From Neocallimastix lanati (nom. inval.) (taxonomy: Eukaryota; Neocallimastigomycota; Neocallimastigomycetes; Neocallimastigales; Neocallimastigaceae): DNA of 64,000 bases. The notes beneath the pieces are model-generated. The model was not told the origin of the DNA. It searched no databases and saw nothing but the letters and a program-made list of their open reading frames with translations. A program made the translations under genes and the position numbers. Positions 1 to 11,989 of the stretch are shown piece after piece. Numbering within the stretch: the first letter of the stretch is position 1; every line of letters starts with the position of its first letter. The DNA lies in the NCBI GenBank assembly GCA_016946835.1, contig JACVTC010000002.1, positions 933,501 through 997,500 on the forward strand, written 5' to 3'.

Positions 1-420
1 TTATATTTTATAAATATAGATTTTAAATATTTTAAATAATAATTATTAATCTAATAATTCTTAAATAAAATAATTTAAAATGAATTAAATATATAAAAAA
101 AATATATATATATTTCAGAATAATTATTTTTTGTACTTATAAATTAGCTTATTGCCAATTGTTAGATTATTTCATTTTAATATTTACAATAATGTAATGA
201 TAAAAAATATTAATAATTAATAAAATTTCACCCTTTAATGGAATTAACCACCCTATAAATAGTGTAACTTCCATATAAAAAAATATTAATCTAATTATTT
301 AAGGAAAGAATTAAAAGTATTAATTCAATTTTGGAACCATGGAAATTCTCTTCCTTAATATAAATTGCTATATATATATATATTATTATTATTAAATAGT
401 TATTAGTGAAGAAATTTATG
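1..420. other. A+T-rich spacer, no gene seen
   Basis: Only short A/T runs and TA dinucleotide stretches are visible. No reading frame, splice pattern or recognisable repeat was found on either strand before the LINE-tail-like sequence that begins near 430. Confidence 0.6.
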
Positions 421-429
421 ATAATTATT

Positions 430-685
430 AGTCTATCCTGATTAGTGATTTTTCCACTATGATCAATTTATATACCTTTATACCTATCGTTGTCAAGAGA
501 GACCACATCGAAACGATAAGGCAAAGAAGAAATCCTTGATACAGATTCGAATGATACTTTTCATCCACATGAAATTTATTATCGATGAATGGATAGAGTT
601 AAAAGTCAAATTATAACAATGTATTTTTTTTTTTTTATATAAATATTATTAAATAAAGTTTTTCTAAGTCTAAGAAAAAAAAAAA
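430..685 (+). repeat. LINE 3'-tail copy (solo)
   Basis: This stretch matches by eye the sequence downstream of the LINE reverse-transcriptase remnant at 15.4-15.7 kb. Shared blocks are ATCGTTGTCAAG, CGAAACGATAAG, GATACAGATT, a block with ATCGATGAATGG, and the terminal AATATTATTAAATAAAGTTT followed by an A-rich run. No reverse-transcriptase coding is attached here, so it is best read as a 5'-truncated insertion, which is typical of non-LTR retrotransposons. The assignment to a LINE rests on its linkage to coding sequence in the other copy. Confidence 0.6.
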
Positions 686-929
686 GTTATTATAAAAAAT
701 TATTATTTAAAATTACTATACTTATTATTAAAGATATATATATGTATACAATAATCAACAATTTTATTAATTATATTTTTCATTTTATTTATAAACAAAT
801 TTTACTATATATTTATTTATTTACCAGAAAATAAAATAAAATAATTATTGACCAATTTTAATCATACTACGTACTTTTCTATTTTCATAACATTTAATTT
901 CTATTAAATACGTTTTTCGTATCATGGAA

Positions 930-1225
930 AATATGACCTATTTTTTTACGCAATGTATTTACAAATAGAGGATGAAACCAAAGGGAGCAAGTACGAACTT
1001 ACATGGGTTAGGTTATATTGGTCTCACTTCAAAGCACTCGGAGAAGTAGTACCAGAAAAAATTCTCAGCAATAAATTGCATGTCAGAGCGCCAATGCTGA
1101 AACACTCAGTAAGGCCGATCAGTAGAAACAATTCTGCCTTTATGGAAGTGTGTGACTACCTCAATATTCCCACTGCTCCTGAGGGGGACTAAAATCAAGA
1201 GCGGTACACGCCAGAAAAAAATAAA
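930..1225 (+). mobile_element. Poly(A)-ended dispersed retroposon, copy 1
   Basis: This is one of six related segments in the window (the others are near 28.14, 28.46, 29.37, 31.38 and 46.66 kb). The core block has the form GAGYGCCAATGCTGAA followed by CAGTAAGGCC. The 3' end has GGACTAAAATCAAG, GGCGGTACACRCC and GGAAATAAAA and then runs into A-rich DNA, as expected after target-primed reverse transcription. A 79-codon frame is open across it (953-1192), but the other copies do not keep that frame, so coding is doubtful. It could be a SINE or the 3' end of an unseen LINE; no clear tRNA-like A/B boxes were found. Confidence 0.6.
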
Positions 1226-1600
1226 TATAAAAAAATATCATGGCAAAAAAAAATTTAGTAACAAAAAAATAGATATATACAAATAATAAATAGTTGAATT
1301 TAAATATAAAGTTAGATGGAATAAAATAGAAAAAAAAAATTAAAATAAATATCAGAATACAATAGATATAGTAAAAAGAATAAAATATTAATAAAACTAG
1401 TGAAATAGTATAAAATTAAAGATTAATAAAATATATTGTGAAAAGTTATAAAAAAGTAAAGTATTAATAAATATAAAATAAAGTAGAAATATAAAATAGA
1501 TTGAATAAAATAAAATAAATAAATCAATATTTATTTTATTAAAAAAATTTATTAATAATTATTTTAAAAAAAAAGGTGTAAAAAATTTTTATTGTTTTTT
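1226..1600. other. A-rich spacer, no gene seen
   Basis: Strongly A-biased on the plus strand, mostly AATAAAATA-type words. It may be the decayed tail of the retroposon copy just upstream. No coding potential was seen. Confidence 0.5.
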
Positions 1601-1604
1601 TTTA

Positions 1605-1790
1605 TAAATATACTTTTAATAACATAATAAAATGTATTATAATTAATGCATTAGGCATAATCTAATATTATAAAATCATTTAATTTAGAATAATTAAGTG
1701 GTAGTAACTCTTTATCATGAAATACATTAATAAAATTGATATTACTATAAACCATAAATTCTTGACTCTTAATAATAGTATTTTATATAC
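1605..1790 (+). repeat. Dispersed repeat family C, copy 1
   Basis: This segment shares the ordered words AATGTATTA, CATTTAATTTA, AATAATTAAGTG, TAACTCTTTATCAT and ATATTAATAAAATTGA with segments at 19.47-19.66 kb and 31.19-31.36 kb. Fainter versions occur on the minus strand at 29.06-29.20 and 26.31-26.40 kb. No coding capacity or clear terminal structure is visible, so the class (decayed LTR, MITE or other) is open. Confidence 0.45.
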
Positions 1791-1954
1791 TACATATTCT
1801 AATGGAAAATAATTAATTTTTTATAATTATTATTTTATTATTATAAAACTTTAATTATATTTATTAATTTTTTTTAATTTATGAATTTTTAATTATTTAT
1901 TATGTATATATTATTTATATATATATATTATTTTTATTTTTTTTTATTTTTACT

Positions 1955-1990
1955 TATATTGTAAAAGATATATATATCTTTTACAATATA
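1955..1990. repeat. Perfect 36-bp palindrome
   Basis: The 18 bases at 1955-1972 (TATATTGTAAAAGATATA) are followed without a spacer by their exact reverse complement. The CTTTTAC and GTAAAAG cores make it more than a plain TA run. It could form a cruciform or act as a bidirectional terminator-like hairpin; no function can be assigned. Confidence 0.8.
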
Positions 1991-2059
1991 TATAAATTAT
2001 ACTTTCTTTAATTTTTAAAATAGATTCTTTAATAAGTCAATTATTATTTCTTTATTTTT

Positions 2060-2470
2060 TCCTTCAATTTCTTTTGTTAAATTGCTAATTTACCTTTATT
2101 ATTTTTAAGATGAATGTTTGGTTTTTTACTCATTAAAAGAGAAATTAAATAAGATTCTTGAATATTTACAATATAATGAAGTACTGTATTACCAAGATCA
2201 TCAATGTAATATTATCATCACTAACTACTGAATAATTAAAATTAGATTAACAATTTGCAAATTTACCCATCATTCTAACATACAAAAAATATATTGAAGT
2301 TGATTAGTTTCCTTAGAAAGTGCTGATTAACCATTCATATTAATATAATCAAAATCACTATTTTATCATGTGATACCAATAATTCCAAATAAAGATCCTT
2401 TTCAATTTAATACAATGTTTGTGTTTTTCTTTTATTATCTGACATGTTAGAATCAACTTTAGTATTATAA
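2060..2470 (-). pseudogene. Ankyrin-repeat gene relic
   Basis: On the minus strand, around 2100-2205, the translation contains DDLGNTVLHYIV followed by LISLLMSKKPNIHLKNNKGK. This fits the ankyrin-repeat pattern D-x-x-G-x-T-x-L-H and the following L-L-x-x-G/P-N-I-x-x-K-N-x-x-G. Upstream on the same strand, in other frames, are fragments such as DLYLELLVSH and NMNG-SALSKETNQL, which look like parts of neighbouring repeats. Stops and frame changes interrupt the reading, and no long frame exists. It is probably a decayed host ankyrin-repeat gene; less likely, a terminal exon of a gene with very small exons. Confidence 0.55.
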
Positions 2471-2612
2471 GGTAAAGTATTATTTATTTATCAATCATAA
2501 CTTAAGCCACTCTTACATGAACAGTTTATTAAAGCACGCCGTATTTGATATAAAACCACGTTACGAAATGCAACATTACCTAACCTATGTTGATTGCTCC
2601 CTAGTTCGATTA

Positions 2613-3594
2613 TAATTAAAAGTAAGATTATTTTTTAAAAGTGATATATGGTTATAATGTCCTAAATTATAACGAAGTGAGGTAAAAAAGAATTAAATAA
2701 ATACATTTACATAAGATATAATTATATTAATTATTAATAAATATAAATAAATAAATAAATAATAAATAATAAGTAGTAAATAATAAAATAAATAGTAAAT
2801 AATAAATGTAATTAAAAGTAAGATTATTTTTTAAAAGTGATATATGGTTATAATGTCCTAAATTTTATAACGAAGTGAGGTAAAAAAGAATTAAATAAAT
2901 ACATTTACATAAGACATAATTATATTAATTATTAATAAATATAAATAAATAAATAAATAATAAATAATAAGTAGTAAATAATAAAATAAATAGTAAATAA
3001 TAAATGTAATTAAAAGTAAGATTATTTTTTAAAAGTGATATATTGTTATAATGTCCTAAATTATAACGAAGTGAGGTAAAAAAGAATTAAATAAATACAT
3101 TTACATAAGATATAATTATATTAATTATTAATAAATACAAACAAATAAATAAATAATAAATAATAAGTAGTAAATAATAAAATAAATAGTAAATAATAAA
3201 TGTAATTAAAAGTAAGATTATTTTTTAAAAGTGATATATGGTTATAATGTCCTAAATTATAACGAAGTGAGGTAAAAAAGAATTAAATAAATACATTTAC
3301 ATAAGACATAATTATATTAATTATTAATAAATATAAATAAATAAATAAATAATAAATAATAAGTAGTAAATAATAAAATAAATAGTAAATAATAAATGTA
3401 ATTAAAAGTAAGATTATTTTTTAAAAGTGATATATGGTTATAATGTCCTAAATTATAACGAAGTGAGGTAAAAAAGAATTAAATAAATACATTTACATAA
3501 GATATAATTATATTAATTATTAATAAATATAAATAAATAAATAAATAATAAATAATAAGTAGTAAATAATAAAATAAATAGTAAATAATAAATG
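2613..3594. repeat. Five-unit ~196-bp tandem array
   Basis: Units begin with TAATTAAAAGTAAGATTA at about 2613, 2809, 3007, 3203 and 3399, so the period is 196-198 bp. Each unit carries AAGTGATATAT, TTATAATGTCCTAAATT, ATAACGAAGTGAGGTAAA and an AATAAATA-rich end. Differences between units are only a few bases plus one small insertion, so the expansion looks recent. The last unit runs straight into the 7-bp microsatellite that follows, and each unit ends in related AATAAAT words. Confidence 0.9.
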
Positions 3595-4110
3595 GTAAAT
3601 AATAATAAATAATAAATAATAAATAATAAATAATAAATAATAAATAATAAATAACAAATAATAAATAATAAATAATAAATAATAAATAATAAATAATAAA
3701 TAATAAATAATAAATAATAAATAATAAATAATAAATAATAAATAATAAATAATAAATAATAAATAATAAATAATAAATAATAAATAATAAATAATAAATA
3801 ATAAATAATAAATAATAAATAATAAATAATAAATAATAAATAATAAATAATAAATAATAAATAATAAATAATAAATAATATATAATAAATAATAAATAAT
3901 TAAAAATTATAAATAATAAATAATAAATAATAAATAATAAATAATATATAATAAATAATAAATAATAAATAATAAATAATAAATAATAAATAATAAATAA
4001 TAAATAATAAATAATAAATAATAAATAATAAATAATAAATAATAAATAATATATAATAAATAATAAATAATTAAAAATTATAAATAATAAATAATAAATA
4101 ATAGATAATA
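3595..4110. repeat. AATAAAT (7-bp) microsatellite
   Basis: About 500 bp of AATAAAT repeats with a few variant units (ATATAATAA, AATTAAAAATTATAA). The long minus-strand frame through it, rich in IYYLLF, is only the repeat read in three-base steps and should not be annotated as a protein. Confidence 0.92.
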
Positions 4111-4144
4111 AATTTATAAATAAACAATGGAAAACATTACACAT

Positions 4145-6423
4145 GATTTTTTAATTATAATAAATTGATATTATAGATTATTAAATAGCTTTAAATTATT
4201 AAAACAACTTTTTCTATATTAAATAGGAAATCAGTTCTTAATTTTAGTAAATAAATAATATAATATAATATAATATAATTCATGTATTAATAATCAATAT
4301 TAATTTGAGCATTTTCTCATAGGGATGACTAAACCATGTAAGAAAATTAACCTACCTTTTTCCTTTACTACTATATTTTTCTTGTTTATCTATTTATATT
4401 TATATATTATTCATTACTACTTTCTTTATCCGTAGCCACGGTCAACGTTTTTTTTTTTTTGAAACGAAAAACAAATATAAATATATATTTTAATATATAT
4501 ATTATCTTAAAGAAATTAAATTTACGGTGCATCAGTAAAATAGAAAAATACTAATATAATAAGTATAATTTAATTAAATGAACTAAATTAAATTTAATAT
4601 ATTTAAATATATATTATTCATTTATTTTAATAAATAAAGTTTTTTGTCTTGTTTTATTTTTTCGTTTATCACCATTTAGTTTTATTAAGAATCCTTTCTA
4701 TCTTTTTACAATAATTAAAATAATATAAAATAAAGTTTAAAATTTAATCAACATATTCTATAGTATTATTGGTATATTTATTAAGAATAAATTTTTATAA
4801 TATATTATTTTGAGTGATATTTAATCTTTTTTTATTTAAATTTTTTAATCATGTAATATATAAAGTATAATAATTGCATATAATATAATATAATTAAATA
4901 TATTAGTATGTATTAATATATTTAATTAAAAAAAAAAGAAATAAGAAATATGATTCTACTTTTATATATAAGAAAACTAAAACTTTGTGTTTAATATTAT
5001 TATAAATATTATTAAATATTATAATAATTTTTAATCTATAATCTATAAAAAAGAAAATTAAAAATTCAAAATTTAAAACCTTGTTTAATATTTTTCTTTT
5101 TTATATTTATTATACTTTATAACATATAATACAATACATGATATTATAGTTAACTAATGTAGTATAAAATGACAATATTTATGATTTATAATATGCAAAT
5201 TAAATAATAATAATAATAATAATAAATAATAATAATAATAAAAATAAATAATAATAATAATAATAAAAATAAATAATAAATAATAAATAATAACAATATT
5301 ATGTAATATCTTTTTTTTTTTTTTTTATATTATATAATTTAATTATTACTATTCCATAATTAATATATATTTTATAATATATTATATTTATAATTAATTT
5401 TTTTTTATTTCTTTACTTTCAATTTATTACAATAATTTATATATTATTATTTATTTTATAAAAAAAGTTTTTTTTTTTTCTTTTTAAATTCAAAACAATA
5501 AAATAAAAATAAATAAAAATAAAATAAAATAAAATAAAATAAAATAAAATAAAATAAAATAAAAATTTATAAAATTAATATTCAATTAAAATAGAAAAAG
5601 AACAATAAATAGATTAGCATTCTGTTTATTGATTATAACAAAATATTTATTTATTTTAATAATACTCAAAATCTCAAACTTTTTTATTTTATTTTATTTT
5701 ATTTATTTTAATAATATTTTAATTATTTTTTATAATTATATTTTTAATAAATCTATATTTTTTATTAATATTCTTTGAAATAATTTACAAATTCATATTT
5801 TATCATAAACAAAACCAAAAAATATATATATTAAATATTTATATGAAAAAAATTAACAATAGATTAAACTGAAGTTTAAAAAAAAATAAAGAAAAAGAAA
5901 ATAATACTGTTCCCTTTATATATTAATCATTGGAAAATAATTTTATTTTTTTCTTTATTTATTTGTAGTATTATTAATTTATTTAGCAAAAGATAAATTG
6001 TTTATCCGAGTTTATTGAAATAGTTTTTGATTACAAAATTATTATAAATTAGAATATTAATTGTACAATAAATTCAATTTTTAAAATTATATATAATCTT
6101 ATTATATACCAATTTAAATAACTTATTGATCAATTGTATTTTTTTTTTAAATAATTTTTTAATAAAAAAAAATAATTTTGAAATCTTGATAGAAAAATTT
6201 TTATATTTCAAGGAAAAACAAATAAATATTAAAATACATAAAGTATAATCAGATATGAAAAATATTTGAATAATAGAAAAATGATATAACATATGAATAT
6301 AAAATATTAAACAAATAAAAAATATTTTTATAACTTATATAATAATAATGTGCTATTTAATATAACAAATTTTATTTTAATTTGCCTTGAAAATTTATTA
6401 TATTATATCAATAATTTATTAAA
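4145..6423. other. A+T-rich spacer upstream of the CH-like gene
   Basis: No supported gene was seen. The stretch holds AAT/AATA repeats at about 5205-5290, an (AAAAT)n run at about 5515-5562, and several poly(T) tracts. The region just before the start codon at 6424 presumably holds the promoter, but TATA-like words are too common here to choose one. Confidence 0.55.
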
Positions 6424-9400
6424 ATGGAAAGTCTAGAAAAATTGAACAAATTTGATTATGATATTAATACCTATTCAGATATAGATGATTATCTAAAACC
6501 AACAAATACTCGTATTCAAAAGGATTTAGTAGATTCTCTATCTAATTTATCAAACCTTATTTCTAATGGACTTTTATTTATAAACTATGATATATATGAA
6601 AATATATCAAAACAAAGAAAGAGTAGTGATGGTAACGAATATAGTGTACCGAAAAATTGTAAGGTGCTTTCAGAGGTAGTTTCTAAGGGAATAAAAAAGG
6701 AAGCCTTGAGAAATTATAAAAACTCTTTAAATGAAAATAGCAATAATCATCATAAATCAATAACAACCAATAATAACTCAATAGATATTATTGTTACTGA
6801 AGCAGATAGAGATGATGAATTTATTGAGGATGAAGATATATTTGATATTGATCAAAGTATGATAAAACCTCATCACGACTTAAATTTTGCAGATTCTAGT
6901 ATGCTCTTTGACCAAAGTGCCATATTTGATGTACAGGACGATAATTTTGGTAATCAATCCATGATATTTATGGATACAAATGAAAGAAATATGTTTACCC
7001 GTGAGGATCCGTCCAATCGTGGTTCAGTGTATTTAAATATAAATGGTTTAACCGAACTACATCCGATTACCAATATAGAAAATGCTGAAGGAAATAATAG
7101 CACTTTAGTTAATTTAGCTGATGTAGATAGTAATTACCTTTCCACATCAGATAACGAAAGTAATAATTCTACAGCATATTGGACTGATGATCGTATTCGT
7201 GGAGCAGTTAATGATCCTGAAGAATATAGTACTGGTGAAGATGAAGATCATCATATGTATGAATTTAATAAAGTTATGAAGAAGTTTGCAAGTTTAGATT
7301 CTCAAGATATGAAAAATCTTGTCTATCCTCGTCCAAACTCAAGACAAAAAGTTATGAGAAATACTTATCCTTCTTCTTCTTCTATTCAAGTTAATCAATA
7401 CCAAGTCTTTCCTGATCCATATAGTGAATATGATGACATTAATTTGGCTAAAGCAACCATTATGAAACAAAGTTTCAAAAATGGCTTCCCACATAAAAAA
7501 TTATATCCAGTGCCAGAAAATCTAAATGATGAAATTAATTATGACTCCAATGCTAATTCATCCTTCACTAATTATTCCCCTTACCATAAGGGATTTGTAA
7601 ATATATATAGCAATAATGATTCTAATGATAACATTAATTCCTCATACTCATATATTAAAGATGATCTTTCAATTACTAAAGATATTGTAAATAAAAATGT
7701 TAAAAAGTTTAATTCTATGGGATTAAAGAATGAAGAGGAAGTATTATATCAAAAGAGTCATCCTTTGAATTTCCCATTTTCTAATATCTCATTTAATTCT
7801 TCTTCCAATGAAAGTCCAGGTTCAACACCTACTCCTGAAATATCGTCTTCAAATATCGCATCTACAACAATCAATAGAACAAACGCTCCTTCTTCACAAT
7901 CTTCTGTAATATATTCTACTTCTCCTCCAAATATTGAGAATTCTATAATTAATTCTGTAAATAATTTTGCTTCTATTCAATCTAAATTTAATCAACCACC
8001 TGAGGATGATGATGAAGTCATCACGTCTTCTCAATCAAATCATGTATGGACATATAAAACTAAAGAACAACAACCAATTTTATCAACACAAGAGTCAAAT
8101 GACTCCAATGATGCTATGACTGATAATCAATTTTTACCACAAGCTATAAATGATCCATTCTCAATAAATGAGAAATCTTCATTCAGTGACAATGAATCTG
8201 TTATTATTCCAGAAAAAATTAATATAAAGGATAGAATCAGTAATATTGAAACATGTCTTTTAGTTAATGAAAATAATAATAATAATTCAAAGAATGAAAA
8301 ACTTAATGATCAAACAAATAATAAGAATGATATTAATGAAAATACATCTATCCATGATATTAATGATGATTCAATCAATAATATTATAAATATAACTGTT
8401 ATTAAGGAAGCTAATAATGAAGATGTATTAAATGAAAGTATTGGTACCGTTAAAGATCTAGCTACTAGAATTGAAGGTGATATCAAGAAGGAAGAAAATG
8501 AAAATCACAATTCCTCTTTATTATCATGCAATGATGGAAAAACAGAAGCATCTTCTGAACCAGTTATTCCAATGGAAGCTGAAATTAATGAAAATGAAAA
8601 AGATTGTGAAAAGGAAGAAAATGATGAAGAGAAACCATTTGAATTTTTTTCTGATCATGAAGAAAAAGAAAATATGGATGATGGTTCTGATGAAGAAGAA
8701 CCTATTGAATTCCTTTTAGATAATGAAGAACATGAACATAAACTTGAATATGATTCTAAACAACCTTTAGAAGTCGTGGAAAATCGTGATGAAGATATTG
8801 AAGAACAATCTATTTCTTTTAAGAAGGATGCAGAAGCATTAATTAATGATAATATTATCGATGGTAATTTGGAAGATCATATTATTATCGAAGAGGAAGA
8901 TTCTATTGTTGATAATGCCATTGAAGAAGCTTTGGAAAATAAAAGTTTTCTTATTCAAGAAAATGCATTTATGGATGAAGCATGTTCAAATGAATTATCA
9001 TTTTCTTTTGGTGATCATACTGCTTTCCATCAAGCTATGAAAATATTTGAAGATGGTTCAGCTCCTTTGGAAGTAATCCAAGAGGAGGATGAAGGCGATA
9101 ACAAGGAAGAAGAAAATGTTATTAATAATGTTGATAATAATGCTAATGAAGAAAAGATATTCAAAATAATTAAAAATAGTATTAATGAACAAGAAATGGA
9201 ATTAATAAATGAAAAGGAAACAGATATGGAATCAATTAATAAAAAGGAATCAGAAGTTATTGATTCTGATCTTCAAGCTATCGCTAAGGAACTTGAAGAT
9301 ATGATACAGGAGCCTAAAGCTAAGCGTGAAAATAATGAAATGTCGAAGAAGAAAGTTAAAAGGATAACTAAAGCACCATTAAAATTAACAAAAACCGCTA

Positions 9401-10886
9401 CTACCAATACTATAAATTCTAAGAAGGTAAAAGCCACTAAAAAACCTGTAGTAAAAAAACCGCTTAATGAAAAGTTGACCTCTACTAAAAAAACAACAGT
9501 TCAACCTAAAAGAGTGGTTAAGAAAATTTCTAAATCATTAGATTTATCAGATAAAAATTTAATACATAATACCAAGGTAGATAATATGATAGCTAGTAAT
9601 TGTGTAAAGGCTTTTACATCAAGTAGTTTAAAACAAAATATAATTAATACTCGTCCAATTGAACATGAGGTAGCTGTTTCTTTTAATGACTTTGATAAAA
9701 CAATAAATTCAAAACCAAAATCAAAAATTATTAAAAGAATAAGAAAAGTATCAAAATCTGATACCAAAACTGAAAATAATTCTTTGCCTAAATTAATGTC
9801 AAAGTCAATAACAAAATCAACTATACCAGAAAAGTCTATATCTAAACCAAAACCAAAAATTAACTCTAAAACAATAAAAAAAGCAATAAATGAAACATCA
9901 ATGGTATCTAGTTCAAACGTAAAGCCTTTGACTAGATCAAAAATAATTAATTCAAAACCAACTCAAACAAAATCTAAATCGGAAACTAATAAAAAAATAT
10001 CAACAATAAAGTCAAAGACTAAATTAACTAATAGAAAAGGTAATTATTATTATTATAATATATATATAATTTTATAATTTATTATTTTATAGAATGTAAA
10101 AAATATAAATGTAAAGGTAAAATAAATAAGAATAAAAACTAAAATCATAATAAATTAAATAATAAATTAAATAATAAATCGTTATTTTTAATAGTAGTCA
10201 CTAATTCTAAATTGAAAGAACAAAAGAAAACAAGTACTATCAGAAAAAGAACTATAAGTCATAGTCAATATCATATTTCTGATGATGAGTATAACCATAT
10301 AACTTATTTCCCAAAGGTTAAAAGAAAGACAATTACACAATATCCATCTGATATTCAATCGAAAGAGAAGGTAAATAATTATATTTATAATGTAATATAA
10401 TTTTAGTTATAATAAATAAAAATTTGTGATATTTATATATATTTTTTATAATAAGATATATTATCAATGGGTTAAAGAATTATTACCGGAATATTCACAT
10501 AAGTTTGCTAAATATGAACTTTGTGAAGTTATGTCAAGAAGCTATCTTTTTGAAGCAATTATTAGGGTAAGGAAAAAGCATATATAATAATTAATAAAAT
10601 TAAAAAAAAAATTAATAATTAAATGTTTTATATTTTAATGTATTAATAATTATAATAGAAATTGTCACCTGAATATGAAAGTGATGATTATAATCCAAAA
10701 AGGAATGTATTTAGGTCTTTATTACCACTTGATAATATTAATAAATTCAATGAAGTATTAGAGTATGTTCAAAAACAAATGAATATTTCAGTTGTTATTA
10801 CTTCTTATGATCTTCATTTTGGAAATTTATCTTCTATTTTTATTATTATTAAACAATTACAAAGATTTGAAGCAAATCATGAATAA
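6424..10886 (+). CDS. Large acidic/basic protein with C-terminal calponin-homology-like domain (5 exons)
   Basis: Proposed exons are 6424-10039, 10093-10116, 10195-10370, 10456-10566 and 10659-10886, all joined by GT-AG introns of 52-92 bp with frame kept; the product is 1384 aa. Residues 1-700 are low-complexity Asn/Ser-rich. Residues about 700-980 are very acidic (runs of E and D). Residues about 1000-1240 are Lys/Thr/Ser-rich and basic. The last ~110 residues contain QWVKELLPE, LCEVMSRSYLFEAIIRKLSPE and, near the end, DLHFGNLSSIFIIIKQLQRF. The last of these fits the final helix of calponin-homology domains (D-x-x-x-G-N-L-x-x-I-L-x-L-I-W-x-L-I). CH domains bind actin or microtubules, so a cytoskeletal role is plausible but inferred. 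The usual DG of the central helix is absent. Exon 2 has only 24 bases. Exon 3 has two acceptors three bases apart (TAGTAG). The overall architecture was not recognised. Confidence 0.72.
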
Positions 10887-11181
10887 TTTGATTAAGTATT
10901 AATATATAAATCACAGTAAAATTTAAGAAAATATTATCATTATAAATATTAAAATAACAAAAAACAAAATAAAACAAAACAAAAATAAAAAGAAAAAAAT
11001 AAAAATAAAAAATAAACAAAATGAACTATACTTATTAAAATATAAGTATAATTTAAATAATTTAAATAAATAACAAAAATATTTTATTTATTTAAAGTAA
11101 AATTAATTATTTGATAAAAAATAAATATATACATATACAATTATAAAATACGGTAATAATAATTAAACAAACCATTAATGA

Positions 11182-11213
<32 letters not shown>

Positions 11214-11429
11214 TTAAAATAAAATAATAATTAAAAAAATATTCAAAATTAATAAATGAAATAAAAATTAAAAATTAAAAAGTAAGAAATTAAGAAATTA
11301 AAAAAATAAAAAATAAAAATAAGAAATAAAAAATAAAAAATAAGAAAATGAAAAATAAAAAAATAACAAATAAAAAAATAACAAATAATAATAAAAAAAA
11401 AAGAATAAATAAAGAAAAGAATAATAATA

Positions 11430-11465
<36 letters not shown>

Positions 11466-11985
11466 AGAATAAATAAATAAATAAATAAAAAAAAGAATAA
11501 AAAATAAAAAAAATAAAAATAAAAATAAAAAAAACAAAAAAAGCAACATAAAAATCGTAAATCAACAATAATAATAGATTATATTAAGTAAATAATTTTT
11601 TTAATGATTAATTATTTAATATATAAATATTTTTTAGTATTATAAATTTAAATATACCATTAATCTTATATATATATATAAAATTTATAAATTTATAAAA
11701 TTATAAAATTTATTAATACCAAAAATAATAAATAAATAAATATAATATTATTAATATAATATTATAATAAAATTTTATAATTTTAAAATAAAAATTTATA
11801 ATAAAAAAAAATTCATTATAATGATAATAACTTAATAATTCGAAAAACTAATACAAATTAATATAAAAATTTATATAAATAAGATAATAATAATAATAAA
11901 AAGTTAATAAAATTATAAATATAAATATAAAAAGTTAAATAATTATTATTGTGTTAATTTTATTTTATTTTATTTTTTTTTTAAA
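10887..11985. other. A-rich spacer
   Basis: No gene seen. The stretch from about 11275 to 11560 is nearly pure A with scattered T and G; the two minus-strand Phe-rich frames across it are composition artefacts. A T17-A14 inverted run lies near 11180-11213. Confidence 0.6.
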
Positions 11986-11989
11986 GTAT

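Noticed and set aside
3479-4144. 221-codon minus-strand frame rich in IYYLLF
   Set aside because: It is the AATAAAT satellite and the end of the tandem array read in three-base steps.
8471-9767. Three frames of 64-88 codons on both strands inside the CH-like gene
   Set aside because: Shadows of the long acidic and basic coding frame; no domain of their own.
11290-11568. Two overlapping Phe-rich minus-strand frames
   Set aside because: Explained by a nearly pure A tract on the plus strand.
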